From positions 62,001 through 126,000 of the forward strand of contig NZ_JARXXA010000009.1 of the NCBI RefSeq assembly GCF_029892785.1: 64,000 nt of DNA, in the 5' to 3' direction. The notes below the pieces were generated by a model. It saw nothing but the letters and a program-made list of their open reading frames with translations, was not told where the DNA came from and made no database searches. The translations under genes and the position numbers were made by a program. Shown in pieces: positions 25,801-35,177 of this stretch (the first letter of the stretch is position 1; each line of letters opens with the position of its first letter). This DNA is from Parabacteroides sp. PH5-46 (GTDB lineage: Bacteria > Bacteroidota > Bacteroidia > Bacteroidales > Tannerellaceae).

Positions 25801-26180
25801 TCCGGATAGGTCACTATTATATAAGAAGCCGAAGGATCTTGCAGCATACTGAGCACTTCCGTCCGCAGAATTTCGTTCGCAGGGTCGGTATGGCCGTATT
25901 TGATGGAGCGGCGGTATCCCGAAGGAAAAAAGCATATCTTCCCTCCTCCGGTAAGCTGTACCAGGTCGTGATAGAAATAGCCCGCGTCTTCCTGATCGTT
26001 CAGGATACAAACGTAAGACCCGCCACTGCGCGAAAAGAGGGCAGCAATTGCCGTGGCAGCTCCGGAGCCGGCCAATCCTTTCAGGAATATGTTCCGGGAC
26101 GATTCGTCAAGGAGTAATTGATCCAGTGCCGATACATTCGGGTGAGCGGCATACTGTTTGAGTAGTTCTTGTAAGTTCAA
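22839..26180 (-). CDS. mfd: Transcription-repair coupling factor
   Basis: A 1113-residue DNA translocase that removes RNA polymerase stalled at lesions and recruits UvrA. The UvrB-like N-terminal region is followed by the CarD-type RNA-polymerase-interacting domain (QFSNGDYIVHVDHGVGQFGG, about 425-445). The helicase motors carry ICGDVGFGKTEVAMRAAF (Walker A), LLIIDEEQKFGV, TMTATPIPRTL and QLRGRVGRSNRKAFCYLL. The C-terminal TRCF domain is complete. The length is typical of Bacteroidetes Mfd. It has its own promoter divergent from the glycosyltransferase gene. Confidence 0.96.
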   Translation of the reverse strand: MNLQELLKQYAAHPNVSALDQLLLDESSRNIFLKGLAGSGAATAIAALFSRSGGSYVCILNDQEDAGYFYHDLVQLTGGGKICFFPSGYRRSIKYGHTDPANEILRTEVLSMLQDPSASYIIVTYPEALAEKVIAKDILKENTLKIHKGERLDNMFVSDILDEYGFEHTDYVYEPGQYAMRGSILDVFSFSYEFPYRIDFFGDEVETIRSFDVETQLSKERFDSIHIVPRMGKKARAEASLLDSVSSHAIIAARDLAWCKERINTLWDEEPVQGDEESFRNIDHKREKLVTAEGFLRQALDFRRIHFGTRPSGTADATITFQTTPQPIYHKNFDLVSESLRNYLSEGYTLYILSDSEKQTERIRTIFEDRGDDIPFTAVGKTIHEGFSDAGIKACFFTDHQLFDRFHKFSLKSDKARSGKITLSLKELNQFSNGDYIVHVDHGVGQFGGLVRTEANGKIQEVVKLIFLNNDVIFVSIHSLHKLSRYKGKDSGEPPKLSKLGTGAWERMKERTKKKVKDIARDLILLYSKRRQETGFAYSPDSFMQHELEASFIYEDTPDQMKATADVKMDMEDTRPMDRLICGDVGFGKTEVAMRAAFKAVADNKQVAVLVPTTVLAFQHYQSFRDRLKDFPCRIDYISRARSAAQIKAVLEDVKEGKVNILIGTHRIVSKDVKFKDLGLLIIDEEQKFGVSVKEKLRQMKVNVDTLTMTATPIPRTLQFSLMGARDLSNINTPPPNRYPVRSEVERFNPDIIRDAIEFEMSRNGQVFFINNRIQNIHEIEALIKREVPDARVCVGHGQMEPEKLEKILLDFINYEYDVLVATSIVENGIDVSNANTIIVNNAHQFGLSDLHQLRGRVGRSNRKAFCYLLSPPLSTLTQEARRRLQAIENFSELGSGIHIAMQDLDIRGAGNLLGAEQSGFIADLGYETYQKILEEAVDELKNEEFAELYEGTEAARHHSGEDFVRETHIESDLELMFPPVYIPSDSERVSLYRELDKMEEELDILAFSDRLKDRFGSIPKEGKELIRVVRLRRLARSLGIEKAVLKQGRMSLFFVSNPHSPYYESDIFGKILSYISCYPRRCELRENNNKRSLLIKDVPTIEDACSILEEMG

Positions 26181-26199
26181 AGTGGTAAAGATATTTATG

Positions 26200-26266
26200 C
26201 AAAGGTATGGTTTTGTACAAAAATGAACAAATTTATGTCTGAAATGGTTTTAAATATATACCTTTG
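26200..26266. promoter_or_regulatory. Divergent TACCTTTG -7 boxes of mfd and the glycosyltransferase gene
   Basis: CAAAGGTA at 26200-26207 is the minus-strand box for mfd, 20 bases from its ATG. TACCTTTG at 26259-26266 is the plus-strand box, 26 bases from the ATG at 26292. Both are exact. Confidence 0.65.
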
Positions 26267-26291
26267 GTCCTCCGAAAATGGTTAACATAGT

Positions 26292-27047
26292 ATGAAAACG
26301 TGTGATTGTATTGTCATTATCCCTACGTATAACGAGAAAGAAAACATCGAAAACATTATACGTAAAGTCTTCAGCCTGCCGAAAGATTTTCATATCCTCG
26401 TAATAGATGATGGGTCTCCCGACGGCACCGGAGGAATCGTAAAAAATCTTCAGAATGAGTTTCCCGAAGCACTGCACATCCTCGAACGCGAAGGAAAGCA
26501 AGGACTGGGTACGGCGTACATCTGCGGTTTTAAATGGGCCATCGAAAAGAAGTACGACTACATCTTTGAGATGGATGCCGACTTCAGCCACAATCCGGAA
26601 GACCTTCCACGCCTATATGCCGCCTGCACAGAAGAAGGAGCTGACGTGGCCGTTGGCTCACGCTACTGCAACGGCGTGAACGTGGTAAACTGGCCGTTGG
26701 GACGGGTACTGATGTCATATTTCGCCTCCGTATATGTGCGGATCATTACCGGCATGAAAGTACAGGATACCACCGCCGGTTTTGTATGCTACAGACGTGA
26801 GGTGCTAGAAACGATCGGGCTTGACAGCATTCATTTCAAGGGCTACGCCTTTCAGATAGAAATGAAATTCACCGCCTATAAGTGCGGATACAAATTGATA
26901 GAAGTACCTATCATCTTTATCAACCGGGTACTGGGAACATCAAAGATGAACTCTTCCATATTCGGCGAGGCACTGTTCGGTGTACTGAAGCTGAAGTGGT
27001 GGAGCTTCTTCCGGAAGTACCCACAAAAAGGAAAAGCATTGCCATGA
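26292..27047 (+). CDS. Polyprenol-phosphate mannosyltransferase-like GT2 enzyme
   Basis: A 251-residue GT2 glycosyltransferase without a C-terminal membrane domain. The nucleotide-sugar motifs are [30 protein letters not shown] and the DXD-containing [13 protein letters not shown]; later motifs [12 protein letters not shown] and [10 protein letters not shown] are typical of dolichol/polyprenol-phosphate mannose synthases. It would move mannose from GDP-mannose to a lipid carrier at the cytoplasmic membrane. Its TGA overlaps the ATG of dihydroorotase (ATGA), and a terminator-like hairpin follows 17 bases after the stop, inside that gene. Confidence 0.87.
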   Translation: MKTCDCIVIIPTYNEKENIENIIRKVFSLPKDFHILVIDDGSPDGTGGIVKNLQNEFPEALHILEREGKQGLGTAYICGFKWAIEKKYDYIFEMDADFSHNPEDLPRLYAACTEEGADVAVGSRYCNGVNVVNWPLGRVLMSYFASVYVRIITGMKVQDTTAGFVCYRREVLETIGLDSIHFKGYAFQIEMKFTAYKCGYKLIEVPIIFINRVLGTSKMNSSIFGEALFGVLKLKWWSFFRKYPQKGKALP

Positions 27048-28387
27048 AGCAAACGATTATAAAAAACGCCCTCATTATCAATGAAGGGCGTTCTTTTAAA
27101 GGTTCCGTACGTATAGAAGGCAACCAAATAGCCGCCGTGTATGAAGGCTCGGAAGCAGACGGCCTCAATGCCGACCGGATAATAGATGCCACGGGCTTGT
27201 GGCTCCTTCCCGGAGCCATTGACGACCAAGTACATTTCCGGGAGCCGGGACTGACGCACAAAGGAGATATCCGCAGCGAAAGCCGTGCCGCCGTGGCCGG
27301 AGGAGTTACTTCCTTTATGGATATGCCGAACACCAAACCGCAGACAACCTCCCTCGGCGAGCTGGAATGGAAACTGCAACGCGGAGAAGAAACCTCTGCC
27401 GCCAACTACTCTTTCTTCTTCGGCGGGACAAACGATAACCTCGACGAGATACGCCGCCTCGACAAAACGAGGATTCCCGGACTGAAACTCTTCCTTGGAT
27501 CGTCGACCGGAAACATGTTGGTAGACCGGAAAGAATCACTAGAACGTATCTTCGGCGAAAGTGACCTTCTGATTGCCGTACATGCCGAAAAGGAAGAAAT
27601 CATCCAACGCAATATTGCTCATTACACCTCCCTTTACGGAAACGACCTGGATATTAGTTTTCACAGCAAGATACGGAGCGAAGAAGCCTGTTATGCCTCT
27701 TCGGCGGAAGCCGTGGAACTGGCTACACGTCTGGGGACACGCCTCCATATCCTGCACCTCTCTACCGCCAAAGAGCTGAGCCTCTTGAACAGCCAGACAC
27801 CGCTGGCGCAAAAAAAGATCACCGGCGAAGTATGTGTGCATCACCTCTGGTTTTCAGACGAGGATTACGCCACCTTCGGCAATCGTATTAAATGGAATCC
27901 TTCCATTAAAACGAAGGCCGACAGGCAGGCTTTACGCGAAGCGGTAAACGACAACCGTATTGACATCGTAGCTACCGACCATGCCCCGCATTTGCTGAGC
28001 GAAAAGGAAGGTAGTTGCCTGGTTGCTGCTTCCGGTGGACCACTTATACAACACTCCCTCCTGGCTATGTTGGACCTCGCGGCCCAGGGTATCTTCTCTT
28101 ACGAGAAAGTAGTGGATAAAATGGCGCATTTGCCGGCGGACTTATTCCATATAGATCGCCGAGGCTATATCCGTAAGGGTTATTATGCCGACTTGGTGCT
28201 TGTAGACCCTCAAAAGAAAACAAGCGTATCGGCGGAGAATATCCTGTACAAGTGCGGATGGTCTCCTTTTGAAGGACATACTTTTCAGCACAGTATCCGG
28301 CAGACCTTTGTAAATGGTCAGCTTGTCTACGACAATGGAACGATAGATGACTCCATAAGGGGAATGGAAGTGCGCTATAACAACTAA
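27044..28387 (+). CDS. pyrC: Dihydroorotase
   Basis: A 447-residue amidohydrolase of the class I dihydroorotase type, the third step of pyrimidine synthesis. I start at the ATG at 27044, which overlaps the glycosyltransferase stop; the frame is open upstream but only as a shadow of that gene. Motifs include [45 protein letters not shown] and VATDHAPH. The usual metal motif DxHxH reads D60-D61-Q62-V63-H64, so the first His ligand is Gln; I recall the same in Bacteroidales homologues but cannot check. The stop codon overlaps the stop of the opposing hybrid regulator gene by 4 bases. Confidence 0.92.
   Translation: MKQTIIKNALIINEGRSFKGSVRIEGNQIAAVYEGSEADGLNADRIIDATGLWLLPGAIDDQVHFREPGLTHKGDIRSESRAAVAGGVTSFMDMPNTKPQTTSLGELEWKLQRGEETSAANYSFFFGGTNDNLDEIRRLDKTRIPGLKLFLGSSTGNMLVDRKESLERIFGESDLLIAVHAEKEEIIQRNIAHYTSLYGNDLDISFHSKIRSEEACYASSAEAVELATRLGTRLHILHLSTAKELSLLNSQTPLAQKKITGEVCVHHLWFSDEDYATFGNRIKWNPSIKTKADRQALREAVNDNRIDIVATDHAPHLLSEKEGSCLVAASGGPLIQHSLLAMLDLAAQGIFSYEKVVDKMAHLPADLFHIDRRGYIRKGYYADLVLVDPQKKTSVSAENILYKCGWSPFEGHTFQHSIRQTFVNGQLVYDNGTIDDSIRGMEVRYNN
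27061..27097 (+). terminator. Terminator-like hairpin inside the 5-prime end of pyrC
   Basis: AACGCCCT at 27065-27072 pairs with AGGGCGTT at 27085-27092, and CATT/AATG extends the stem inward with one bulged A. Six A precede it and CTTTT follows. It lies in codons 7-18 of pyrC and just after the stop of the overlapping glycosyltransferase gene. It could end that transcript or attenuate pyrC. Confidence 0.5.
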
Positions 28388-31300
28388 GCCACAGGGGCAT
28401 CTTCGTCAGGACGGGGCCTTTCGCTTCGTTTTTCTTCCATATAGGCTGTGGGCGACATGCCAAAATAGGCATTGAAACTGCTGCTGAAGTACGAAGGCGT
28501 TCCGTAACCTACCTTATAACTTACCTCGGAGATAGTGAGCTTTCCGGTGCTTAGCAAATAAGCGGCTTGCTTCAAACGCATGATTTTTATGAACTCGACG
28601 GGGCTTTGACCTGTCAGCGCCTTGAGTTTGCGATGCAAATGGGTACGGCTGAGTCCCAGATCACGGCTCATAGACTCTACAGTGAGGTCGGAATCTTCCA
28701 TATGTTCCCGTACATAATCGATAGCGTGCTGGAGTAGTCGCTCGTCGGTGCTGGAAACGGTAACCTCCTGTGCGTCCATTGTAAAAGATTTGCTGAAGCG
28801 GTCTTTCAGTTTATTGCGCAGTTCGATGAGCTTTTCGACGCGTATCTTCAAGTGGCGAAGCTCAAAGGGCTTGGAGATGTAACTATCTGCACCTGTTTCG
28901 AGGCCTTCCATGAGGTTTTCGGTGCCGTCTTTGGCCGTTAGGATAATTACGGGTATGTGACTGGTGTCAGGATCTGTCTTCAGGAGGCTGCAAAGTTCCA
29001 GTCCGCTCATCTCCGGCATCATAACGTCGGTTATAATTAGGTCGGGCATAAGGCTGTGGGCTTTTTTGAGCCCGCCTTTACCGTTAGAAGCCTCCTGGAT
29101 GTGGTAAGAATCTTCTAGCACCTTGCGGATGTAGAGCCGCATATCAGGATCGTCTTCCACCAGTAGAATCGTAGGACGACTCCCCTCTGCCCGAGGTTCT
29201 TCTGCTAAAGGAGAAGGTGTATCTGCTGCCAGACTCACAGAGGAAGGTCTTTCGGTATCCTCTACCTGCGTATCCAACTCTTCCGGTGAGAAATGGCTGT
29301 TCCCCGCCAAAATAGAGATCGTAAACCGGCTACCGGCACCCTTCTCACTCTCTACAGAGATGCAGCCTTTGTGGAGTTCGACGATCATTTTGGTAAAATG
29401 CATTCCAATACCTGTCCCGGCATTGTATTTATCGGTATCAGCTTGGTAGAAACGGTCGAAGACACGCTCCTGCGTTTGTGGATCCATCCCGATACCGGTG
29501 TCGCTGATGGAAAGCCGGATAAGATCGTCTGCCTGATGGAGATTGACACTCACCTCTCCTCCGGGAGGAGTGAATTTATAGGCATTGTGCAGGATATTGC
29601 TGATACATTTGTCGAGCAAGTCGGGATCGTACCATCCTATAATGGTGTCTGGATCGCTGGTATAAGAAAGATGGATCGGTTTCTGCTCAAATAGCTCCCC
29701 GAAAGAACGGACAGTCTCTTCCACAAAGGAGACAAGCTCCAGACGGCGTACATGGAGAACCATTTTGGAGTTTTCCATCTTGTTGACATCCAGAATCTGG
29801 TTGATCAGGCTTTGAAGACGCTTGGCACTGCGCACAATCAGGCGTCCGGCTTGTTTTTTACTTTCATCGGTTTCTTCACTCATCAAGCGCTCCAGCGGAC
29901 CGAGTATCAGGGTGAGCGGCGTGCGGAATTCATGGCTTATGTTGGTAAAGAAGTTCGTGCGGATGTTATGCAACTCTTCTTGTTGCTTTACCTTGAGACG
30001 CTCGATATCTAATTCATTCTTCGCCTTGATCCTATTGAAGAGTGCCCAGAGAAGTACTCCCGCAACCGATATTGCCAGAAGCAGGTAGATGAGCTTTGCC
30101 CACCATGTATTCCATATAGAAGGTTCTACAACGATTCGCAAGGTGGTTTCCGCATCTCCCCATACATCGGGATTGCTGCTCGCTTTGATGCGGAAGGTGT
30201 AAGTTCCCGGGTTGAGGTTTGTATAGGTCATACTCCGCTGCGTATAATCGTAAATAGTCCAATCGTCGTTGAATCCTTCGAGTTTGGACTTGTAGAGCGT
30301 CATATTCGGGTCGAAGATACCTAGCGCGACGTATTCGAGAGTGAAATTCTTTTCGTTCTGCTTCAAATGTATCTCGGAAGAGATCTCTATGTTTTTATTG
30401 AGTAACACCCGCCCCTCGACAGGCTTTCCAATAGGTACCGACTCATTAAATATCTGCAGGTTATTGATATACACTTTAGGGATGGTTACCTCATCGTAAA
30501 TATTGGCAGGATAAAACATATTGAGTCCCTTTACGCCTCCGAAAAACATCTGCCCACCGGGATCTTTATAATACGAGCCGAGTAGAAACTCATTACTTTG
30601 CAGGCCACTATTATAGAGGTATTTCATCAGTTCCCCGGTGTTGACAGAATAGCGCACAATGCCATGATTGGTGCTCAGCCAGAGGTTGTTCTCGCCATCC
30701 TCTGCGAGGATACCATTCACAACGGGACTGTAATACTGCGACTTGGGGTAGACCTTTGTAAAGGTATTCGTGTCCGGATGGTAGCGGTTGAGGCCATCTT
30801 CCGTTCCAACCCAGATTGTCCCGTTCTCATCTTCCGCCAGCGAATAGATAGAGAGACTACTGAGTCCGTTTTCACGTCCGAAAAAGGTGAAAGTCTCTGT
30901 ATCGATGTCCATACAACTCAGTCCAAAATAAGTTCCGATCCACATCCGGTCGCGGGAGTCGATAAAAAGGGTGATAATGTAATCATTTACCAACCCACGG
31001 TTATCGGCACTGCGGAAGGTGCGGAAGGTTCTTTTCTCCGGGTCGAAACGGCTTAATCCTCCTCCATTGGTTCCCAACCAGAGGAATCCCCGTTTATCTT
31101 CCTTTATACTCTTCACGTAGTCAGATTGTAATCCGTCGGGAGCGTCGGATGCTGTGAAGCGAGTGAAGGTCTTTGTTTCCCGATTGAGCAAACAGAGTCC
31201 GCCGGTGTAAGTTCCGACCCATATTCGGTTCTTGCTATCGCAGAAGACGTTGACAATGGCATTATCTGATATCGTGCGACTATCGAGAGGATTGTTCGTA

Positions 31301-32502
31301 TAGTAGGTGAAGCTATTTGTATTCGGATGATAGCAATTTAGGCCGCCTCCGTCTGTCGCGATCCAGATGTTCTGCTCCACATCTGTAGTAATGCTCGTAA
31401 CGGAACCATAGTTCAGGGAATTGGGGTTGTTCTGAAGCTTCTGCAAGGTTTTGAAGCCTGTATCCTCGTGCCCAAGCACGAAAACACCCTTGTTAACCAG
31501 TGCAAACCATAAGTAGGTGTAGTTTCCCTTGTAGATAGAGTGTACTTTCGAATCACCTATCAAGTCACCCATCTCCAGAAAGACAGGATGCTGTTTAAGG
31601 GTTCTCTTCTGAGGATCGAGAATAAGAACTCCTTTACCTTCTGTCCCTACCAGTATATCGCCATTAAAATCTTCAATGGAACAAAAGACCGAGCGGGTAT
31701 TGGCTTCGTTAAAAAGATCCGGAAAGGTTTCAAAGTTGTCTTTCTGCACATCATAAATAGCCAGGCCTCCTCTTAAAGTGGAGACAAGGATATTCCCATT
31801 GGAAAGAAGCTCTAAATCAAAGACGGCATTGCTCGGCAAGGAGCTATTGGCTGTGTTATAGTTCCGGAAAGTGGCATTAACCGGGTTATACACAGAGATA
31901 CCTTTATCCTGAGAAGCAAACCAAATGTTGCCCTTCGCATCTTCCACAATAGAACGTATATACGAACTACAAAGCGACGAGGTAGAATCTGCCGAAGGAG
32001 TAAACAAAATACTCTCTTCCGTAAGGAGCGAATAGCACACCACCCCGAATCCAGAAGACGTGACCCAGAGATTTTCTCTGCTGTCTTCTACTATATCCGT
32101 ACATTGATTATATTTTATAACCTCATCCGGCTGATTTAAGGACGCATTGATAAAGCCGTCGCTCGCCAAATCATAATACTCCAATCCAGCGATCGTGCCA
32201 ACCCACATACGGTTATGAGAATCCTGGAAAAGAACGGTTATATGGCTGCTGATGAGGGATAATGGCTCCTCAGACTCTTTTTTATACACGGTAAATTCGT
32301 AGCCGTCGAAACGATTGAGCCCATCCTCTGTCCCTATCCACAGGAAGTTTCGGTTATCTTGCCGGATGCACGTAATTTTTGTGCTAGACAGACCATTCTC
32401 CGTTGTGAAGAAGGTGCCTATATTCTGCAAATCAATACCTGCAAATGATTGCAGAGTTCCGGATATGAAGCAAAAGAATATCAGCCACGAGCTTTTTTTC
32501 AT
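28384..32502 (-). CDS. Hybrid two-component regulator (sensor propeller, kinase, receiver, AraC)
   Basis: A 1372-residue inner-membrane protein of the Bacteroidetes HTCS class. A signal peptide is followed by about 14 Reg_prop beta-propeller repeats ([12 protein letters not shown] type) up to about residue 680, a Y_Y_Y domain ([10 protein letters not shown]) and a membrane helix near 785-810. The kinase histidine is in [10 protein letters not shown] (about 856), ATP-binding motifs are [12 protein letters not shown] and SDTGIGMD, the receiver aspartate is in [12 protein letters not shown] (about 1157), and the AraC HTH follows ([20 protein letters not shown]). HTCS proteins bind glycan fragments in the periplasm and switch on a PUL. 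None lies next to it, so its target is not evident. Confidence 0.95.
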   Translation of the reverse strand: MKKSSWLIFFCFISGTLQSFAGIDLQNIGTFFTTENGLSSTKITCIRQDNRNFLWIGTEDGLNRFDGYEFTVYKKESEEPLSLISSHITVLFQDSHNRMWVGTIAGLEYYDLASDGFINASLNQPDEVIKYNQCTDIVEDSRENLWVTSSGFGVVCYSLLTEESILFTPSADSTSSLCSSYIRSIVEDAKGNIWFASQDKGISVYNPVNATFRNYNTANSSLPSNAVFDLELLSNGNILVSTLRGGLAIYDVQKDNFETFPDLFNEANTRSVFCSIEDFNGDILVGTEGKGVLILDPQKRTLKQHPVFLEMGDLIGDSKVHSIYKGNYTYLWFALVNKGVFVLGHEDTGFKTLQKLQNNPNSLNYGSVTSITTDVEQNIWIATDGGGLNCYHPNTNSFTYYTNNPLDSRTISDNAIVNVFCDSKNRIWVGTYTGGLCLLNRETKTFTRFTASDAPDGLQSDYVKSIKEDKRGFLWLGTNGGGLSRFDPEKRTFRTFRSADNRGLVNDYIITLFIDSRDRMWIGTYFGLSCMDIDTETFTFFGRENGLSSLSIYSLAEDENGTIWVGTEDGLNRYHPDTNTFTKVYPKSQYYSPVVNGILAEDGENNLWLSTNHGIVRYSVNTGELMKYLYNSGLQSNEFLLGSYYKDPGGQMFFGGVKGLNMFYPANIYDEVTIPKVYINNLQIFNESVPIGKPVEGRVLLNKNIEISSEIHLKQNEKNFTLEYVALGIFDPNMTLYKSKLEGFNDDWTIYDYTQRSMTYTNLNPGTYTFRIKASSNPDVWGDAETTLRIVVEPSIWNTWWAKLIYLLLAISVAGVLLWALFNRIKAKNELDIERLKVKQQEELHNIRTNFFTNISHEFRTPLTLILGPLERLMSEETDESKKQAGRLIVRSAKRLQSLINQILDVNKMENSKMVLHVRRLELVSFVEETVRSFGELFEQKPIHLSYTSDPDTIIGWYDPDLLDKCISNILHNAYKFTPPGGEVSVNLHQADDLIRLSISDTGIGMDPQTQERVFDRFYQADTDKYNAGTGIGMHFTKMIVELHKGCISVESEKGAGSRFTISILAGNSHFSPEELDTQVEDTERPSSVSLAADTPSPLAEEPRAEGSRPTILLVEDDPDMRLYIRKVLEDSYHIQEASNGKGGLKKAHSLMPDLIITDVMMPEMSGLELCSLLKTDPDTSHIPVIILTAKDGTENLMEGLETGADSYISKPFELRHLKIRVEKLIELRNKLKDRFSKSFTMDAQEVTVSSTDERLLQHAIDYVREHMEDSDLTVESMSRDLGLSRTHLHRKLKALTGQSPVEFIKIMRLKQAAYLLSTGKLTISEVSYKVGYGTPSYFSSSFNAYFGMSPTAYMEEKRSERPRPDEDAPVA

Positions 32503-32517
32503 ATTAATTTGATTTCC

Positions 32518-32587
32518 ATTACGTAAAATTAGCGTAATTCTTTCAATTATGAATCATTTCACATACAAAAATACACCATCTTATGTG
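32518..32587 (-). promoter_or_regulatory. Promoter region of the hybrid regulator with two dyads
   Basis: CAAAAATA at 32566-32573 reads TATTTTTG on the minus strand, an exact -7 box. It lies inside a dyad with arms TTTCACATA (32557-32565) and TATGTGAGAAA (32582-32592). A second dyad, ATTACG-N9-CGTAAT, is in the leader at 32518-32538. These are candidate sites for self-regulation. Confidence 0.4.
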
Positions 32588-32731
32588 AGAAACCTTTTAT
32601 TTATCAGGCAAACAAGCCATGTTAGAAAATAATAAGGTTCTCTTATTATTTTTCACAAATGAAACATTGTTTAAAGGATTGTGTACATAATTGACAATAT
32701 AGAATAGTTTTATTGTTGATCTTTGTAATAC

Positions 32732-32848
32732 ATTAACTAACCCTCTATATAATTACACTACCGTCTCTATCAAGAGATGGAAAGATAAATACCTGAAACT
32801 AACAAACAAGAGATTTCTTGCTGTTAGTTTTCAGGTTTTCTTTTTTTA
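32732..32848 (+). ncRNA. Candidate small RNA ending in a strong terminator
   Basis: The 389-base gap between the hybrid regulator and the sigma-54 regulator holds a compact two-hairpin unit. CCGTCTCT (32761-32768) pairs with AGAGATGG (32773-32780). CCTGAAACTAACA (from 32792) pairs with CTGTTAGTTTTCAGG (32821-32835) with an inner CAAGA/TCTTG stem, followed by TTTTCTTTTTTT. The downstream gene has its own -7 box after this terminator (32863), so the hairpin must end an upstream transcript. A near-consensus box GATCTTTG lies at 32718-32725. The 5-prime end and identity are unknown; a leader attenuator is the alternative. Confidence 0.45.
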
Positions 32849-32862
32849 TTAAACGAAAATAT

Positions 32863-32870
32863 TACCTTTG
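32863..32870 (+). promoter_or_regulatory. -7 box (TACCTTTG) of the sigma-54 response regulator gene
   Basis: An exact match, 21 bases before the ATG at 32892 and 15 bases after the T-run of the upstream terminator. It overlaps the TTG at 32868 that would lengthen the gene. Confidence 0.6.
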
Positions 32871-32891
32871 TGTTTGGAAAACAACCCAAAT

Positions 32892-34208
32892 ATGGCATCT
32901 ATTCTCATTTTAGAAGATGATATCACATTTGCTTTGATGCTTTCGACCTGGCTAAAAAAGAAAGATTTTGTAGTAAATGCCGTTGCTTCTATTTCAGAGG
33001 CAAAACAGAAAATCGAAGCTGATAGTTACGACTTAATATTGTCCGACCTCCGCCTGCCTGACGGAGATGGGATTGGTTTGCTCAAATGGATGGCCGAAAA
33101 GAACCTGTCGCAGCCATTAATCATGATGACCAGCTATGCCGAAATACAGACGGCTGTACAAGCTATCAAATTAGGAGCCTCCGACTATATATCCAAACCC
33201 ATCAACCCCGACGAATTATTACTCAAGATAAAGGAGATTATCAAACTCCCCTCCGTTCAGCTACCCCATAAACAACCCGACGAAACATTTGTAGAAGGAG
33301 AAAGTCCTGTCTCCCGCCAGATGTTTGAATACATCCGTTTAGTAGCTCCCACCGACATGTCTGTATTAATCAACGGCTCAAGTGGGACCGGGAAAGAGTA
33401 CGTAGCCCGCCGGATACATGAGTTGAGCAACCGGAAGAACGCTCCCTTTATTGCCGTAGACTGCGGGGCTATCCCCAAAGATCTGGCAGCCTCGGAATTC
33501 TTCGGACACGTAAAAGGATCCTTTACCGGAGCGATAGACAATAAAACAGGCGCCTTTGAAGCTGCTCACGGAGGCACTATCTTCCTGGATGAAATAGGCA
33601 ACCTTACATACGAAGTGCAGGTACAACTACTCAGAGCTTTACAGGAACGAAAAGTTAAGCCGATAGGTAGCAACCAGGAGATAACAACCGATGTCCGACT
33701 GGTATCCGCCACAAATGAAAACCTGCGCGAAGCCATTAGCAAAGGAGAGTTCAGAGAAGACCTTTACCACCGGATCAATGAGTTTACCATCCGCATACCG
33801 GATCTGAAAGAACGAGAAGAAGATATCATGGTGTTTGCGAATCATTTCCTGCATCAGGCCAATCAGGATCTACAGAAAAGTATTGCCGGCTTTGATGCTG
33901 AGGTTATTCAATTATTCCAGACGCATGCCTGGCCCGGGAATCTGAGACAGATGAAAAACGCCGTCAAGTACGCCACTTTGCTGGCGACAGGGCAATACAT
34001 AACAATCAAAGAACTCCCGGAAGAAATGTTTGCCTCTCCTACTCCAGTTGCAGAGCAAACGCTTTTGCGCGATGGAGCCCACGAACGCGAACTAATCCTC
34101 AAAGCACTACAGGATTCGAGGAACAATAAAACCGCCGCCGCCCGCTTGCTGGGCATAGACAGAAAGACATTATACAATAAATTAAAGGGGTACGGATTAG
34201 ACAAATAA
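32892..34208 (+). CDS. NtrC-family sigma-54-dependent response regulator
   Basis: A 438-residue protein from the ATG at 32892. The receiver domain (1-120) has the acidic pocket LEDD and phosphoacceptor Asp52 (LSDLRLPDGDG). The AAA+ domain has Walker A GSSGTGKE at 162-169 and the sigma-54 contact loop as GSFTGA at 209-214 (consensus GAFTGA), followed by GGTIFLDEIG. A Fis-type HTH ends the protein (NKTAAARLLGIDRKTLYNKL). It activates RpoN promoters by ATP hydrolysis when phosphorylated. No sensor kinase is adjacent on the same strand; the neighbouring HTCS has its own receiver. Confidence 0.94.
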   Translation: MASILILEDDITFALMLSTWLKKKDFVVNAVASISEAKQKIEADSYDLILSDLRLPDGDGIGLLKWMAEKNLSQPLIMMTSYAEIQTAVQAIKLGASDYISKPINPDELLLKIKEIIKLPSVQLPHKQPDETFVEGESPVSRQMFEYIRLVAPTDMSVLINGSSGTGKEYVARRIHELSNRKNAPFIAVDCGAIPKDLAASEFFGHVKGSFTGAIDNKTGAFEAAHGGTIFLDEIGNLTYEVQVQLLRALQERKVKPIGSNQEITTDVRLVSATNENLREAISKGEFREDLYHRINEFTIRIPDLKEREEDIMVFANHFLHQANQDLQKSIAGFDAEVIQLFQTHAWPGNLRQMKNAVKYATLLATGQYITIKELPEEMFASPTPVAEQTLLRDGAHERELILKALQDSRNNKTAAARLLGIDRKTLYNKLKGYGLDK

Positions 34209-34215
34209 GGATGGC

Positions 34216-35175
34216 TTAGTCCAGCATCAGGCTCATGTAAGCTGTCTTGTTTGCGTAATCAAATAAATGAGCCGTAAGGCTACGGATATCCATAGCTTCC
34301 ATCTCCTCTGCCGTAACAGAGCTTTCCGGATGCGCTTGAAGCCACAAGCCTATTAGCTTTTCTTTATTAATAACAGAGGCCATACCGTAAGGATAGGCGA
34401 CCAGGTGATTGCTGAAAGGCTGTCGGTAAACGGCTTTTTCCACCTCAAAGGACTTGGTTATTTCAAACAGCATCTGGGTCTTTGCCTGTTCATTATTATA
34501 CAGAAACTCTTTTATGAATACATTCTCCGGATTAGTCTTGCCCGGGGGAGTTACATGTGCCAGCCCAACAGGCTGCATTTCGTCGTTATAGGCTACAAAA
34601 AAGGTTCCATCAACAGTCTTCAAGTCTTTATAGATCGTTACAAAGTCGTCATAGGTATGCAGAATACTGGTTTGGCGTTCGCGCAGTTTACGGTCAAAAT
34701 AAGCATACAAGGTTGCATCCGGTATTTTATTCAGCGGTTCTACCTGCAAGGATAATTCTGGTGTAATGTATTCGTTACGGGTGTATACAACCAGCGAATA
34801 TTCAAAAACCTCCGTATAACCCATCGAGCGGTAATAATTAAACAACCACTTCTCTGCCGGAATCAAAGCTGTTATATCAATATTCCTTCGCCTCATCTCG
34901 TCGAAAGACTCACGAAGCAACTGCTTCATCAAGCCCTTTCCCTGTTCCGAAGGCGAGGTACAAGCACCGGAGATATAAGCAACCGAAATCTCCTGTCCGC
35001 AAAAAGTCATTGTGTAAGGCAGCATCTGGAGCGCAGATACAACTGTTCCGTCTCGTTCAATAGTCATTGCATTTTCATCCTTATAAACCCGGCTGAAATA
35101 CAAATCCATGAACGTATCCGAATCTCCAAATACGGCCTTCCACAGATTATAGACTTGTTTCTTCTTACTTTTCAA
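34216..35175 (-). CDS. Eis-like GNAT N-acetyltransferase
   Basis: A 319-residue protein with an N-terminal GNAT domain; the acetyl-CoA loop is seen in VAYISGACTSPSEQGKGLMKQLLRES (read as VAYISGACTSPSEQGKGL followed by MKQLL) and the later fold element LFNYYRSMGYTEVFEY. A second GNAT-like domain and a sterol-carrier-like end give the length of the Eis group. Substrate unknown. It begins two bases after the xylA stop on the same strand, so it is the third gene of the nudR-xylA operon, although a role in xylose use is not obvious. Confidence 0.82.
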   Translation of the reverse strand: MKSKKKQVYNLWKAVFGDSDTFMDLYFSRVYKDENAMTIERDGTVVSALQMLPYTMTFCGQEISVAYISGACTSPSEQGKGLMKQLLRESFDEMRRRNIDITALIPAEKWLFNYYRSMGYTEVFEYSLVVYTRNEYITPELSLQVEPLNKIPDATLYAYFDRKLRERQTSILHTYDDFVTIYKDLKTVDGTFFVAYNDEMQPVGLAHVTPPGKTNPENVFIKEFLYNNEQAKTQMLFEITKSFEVEKAVYRQPFSNHLVAYPYGMASVINKEKLIGLWLQAHPESSVTAEEMEAMDIRSLTAHLFDYANKTAYMSLMLD

Positions 35176-35177
35176 TA

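Noticed and set aside
27065-27092. Ordinary chance hairpin in coding DNA
   Set aside because: Kept as a finding instead, because the A-run, stem and T-run occur together and directly after the stop of an overlapping gene.
29293-29694. Open frames opposite the hybrid regulator gene
   Set aside because: All fall in the antisense of conserved kinase and propeller regions.
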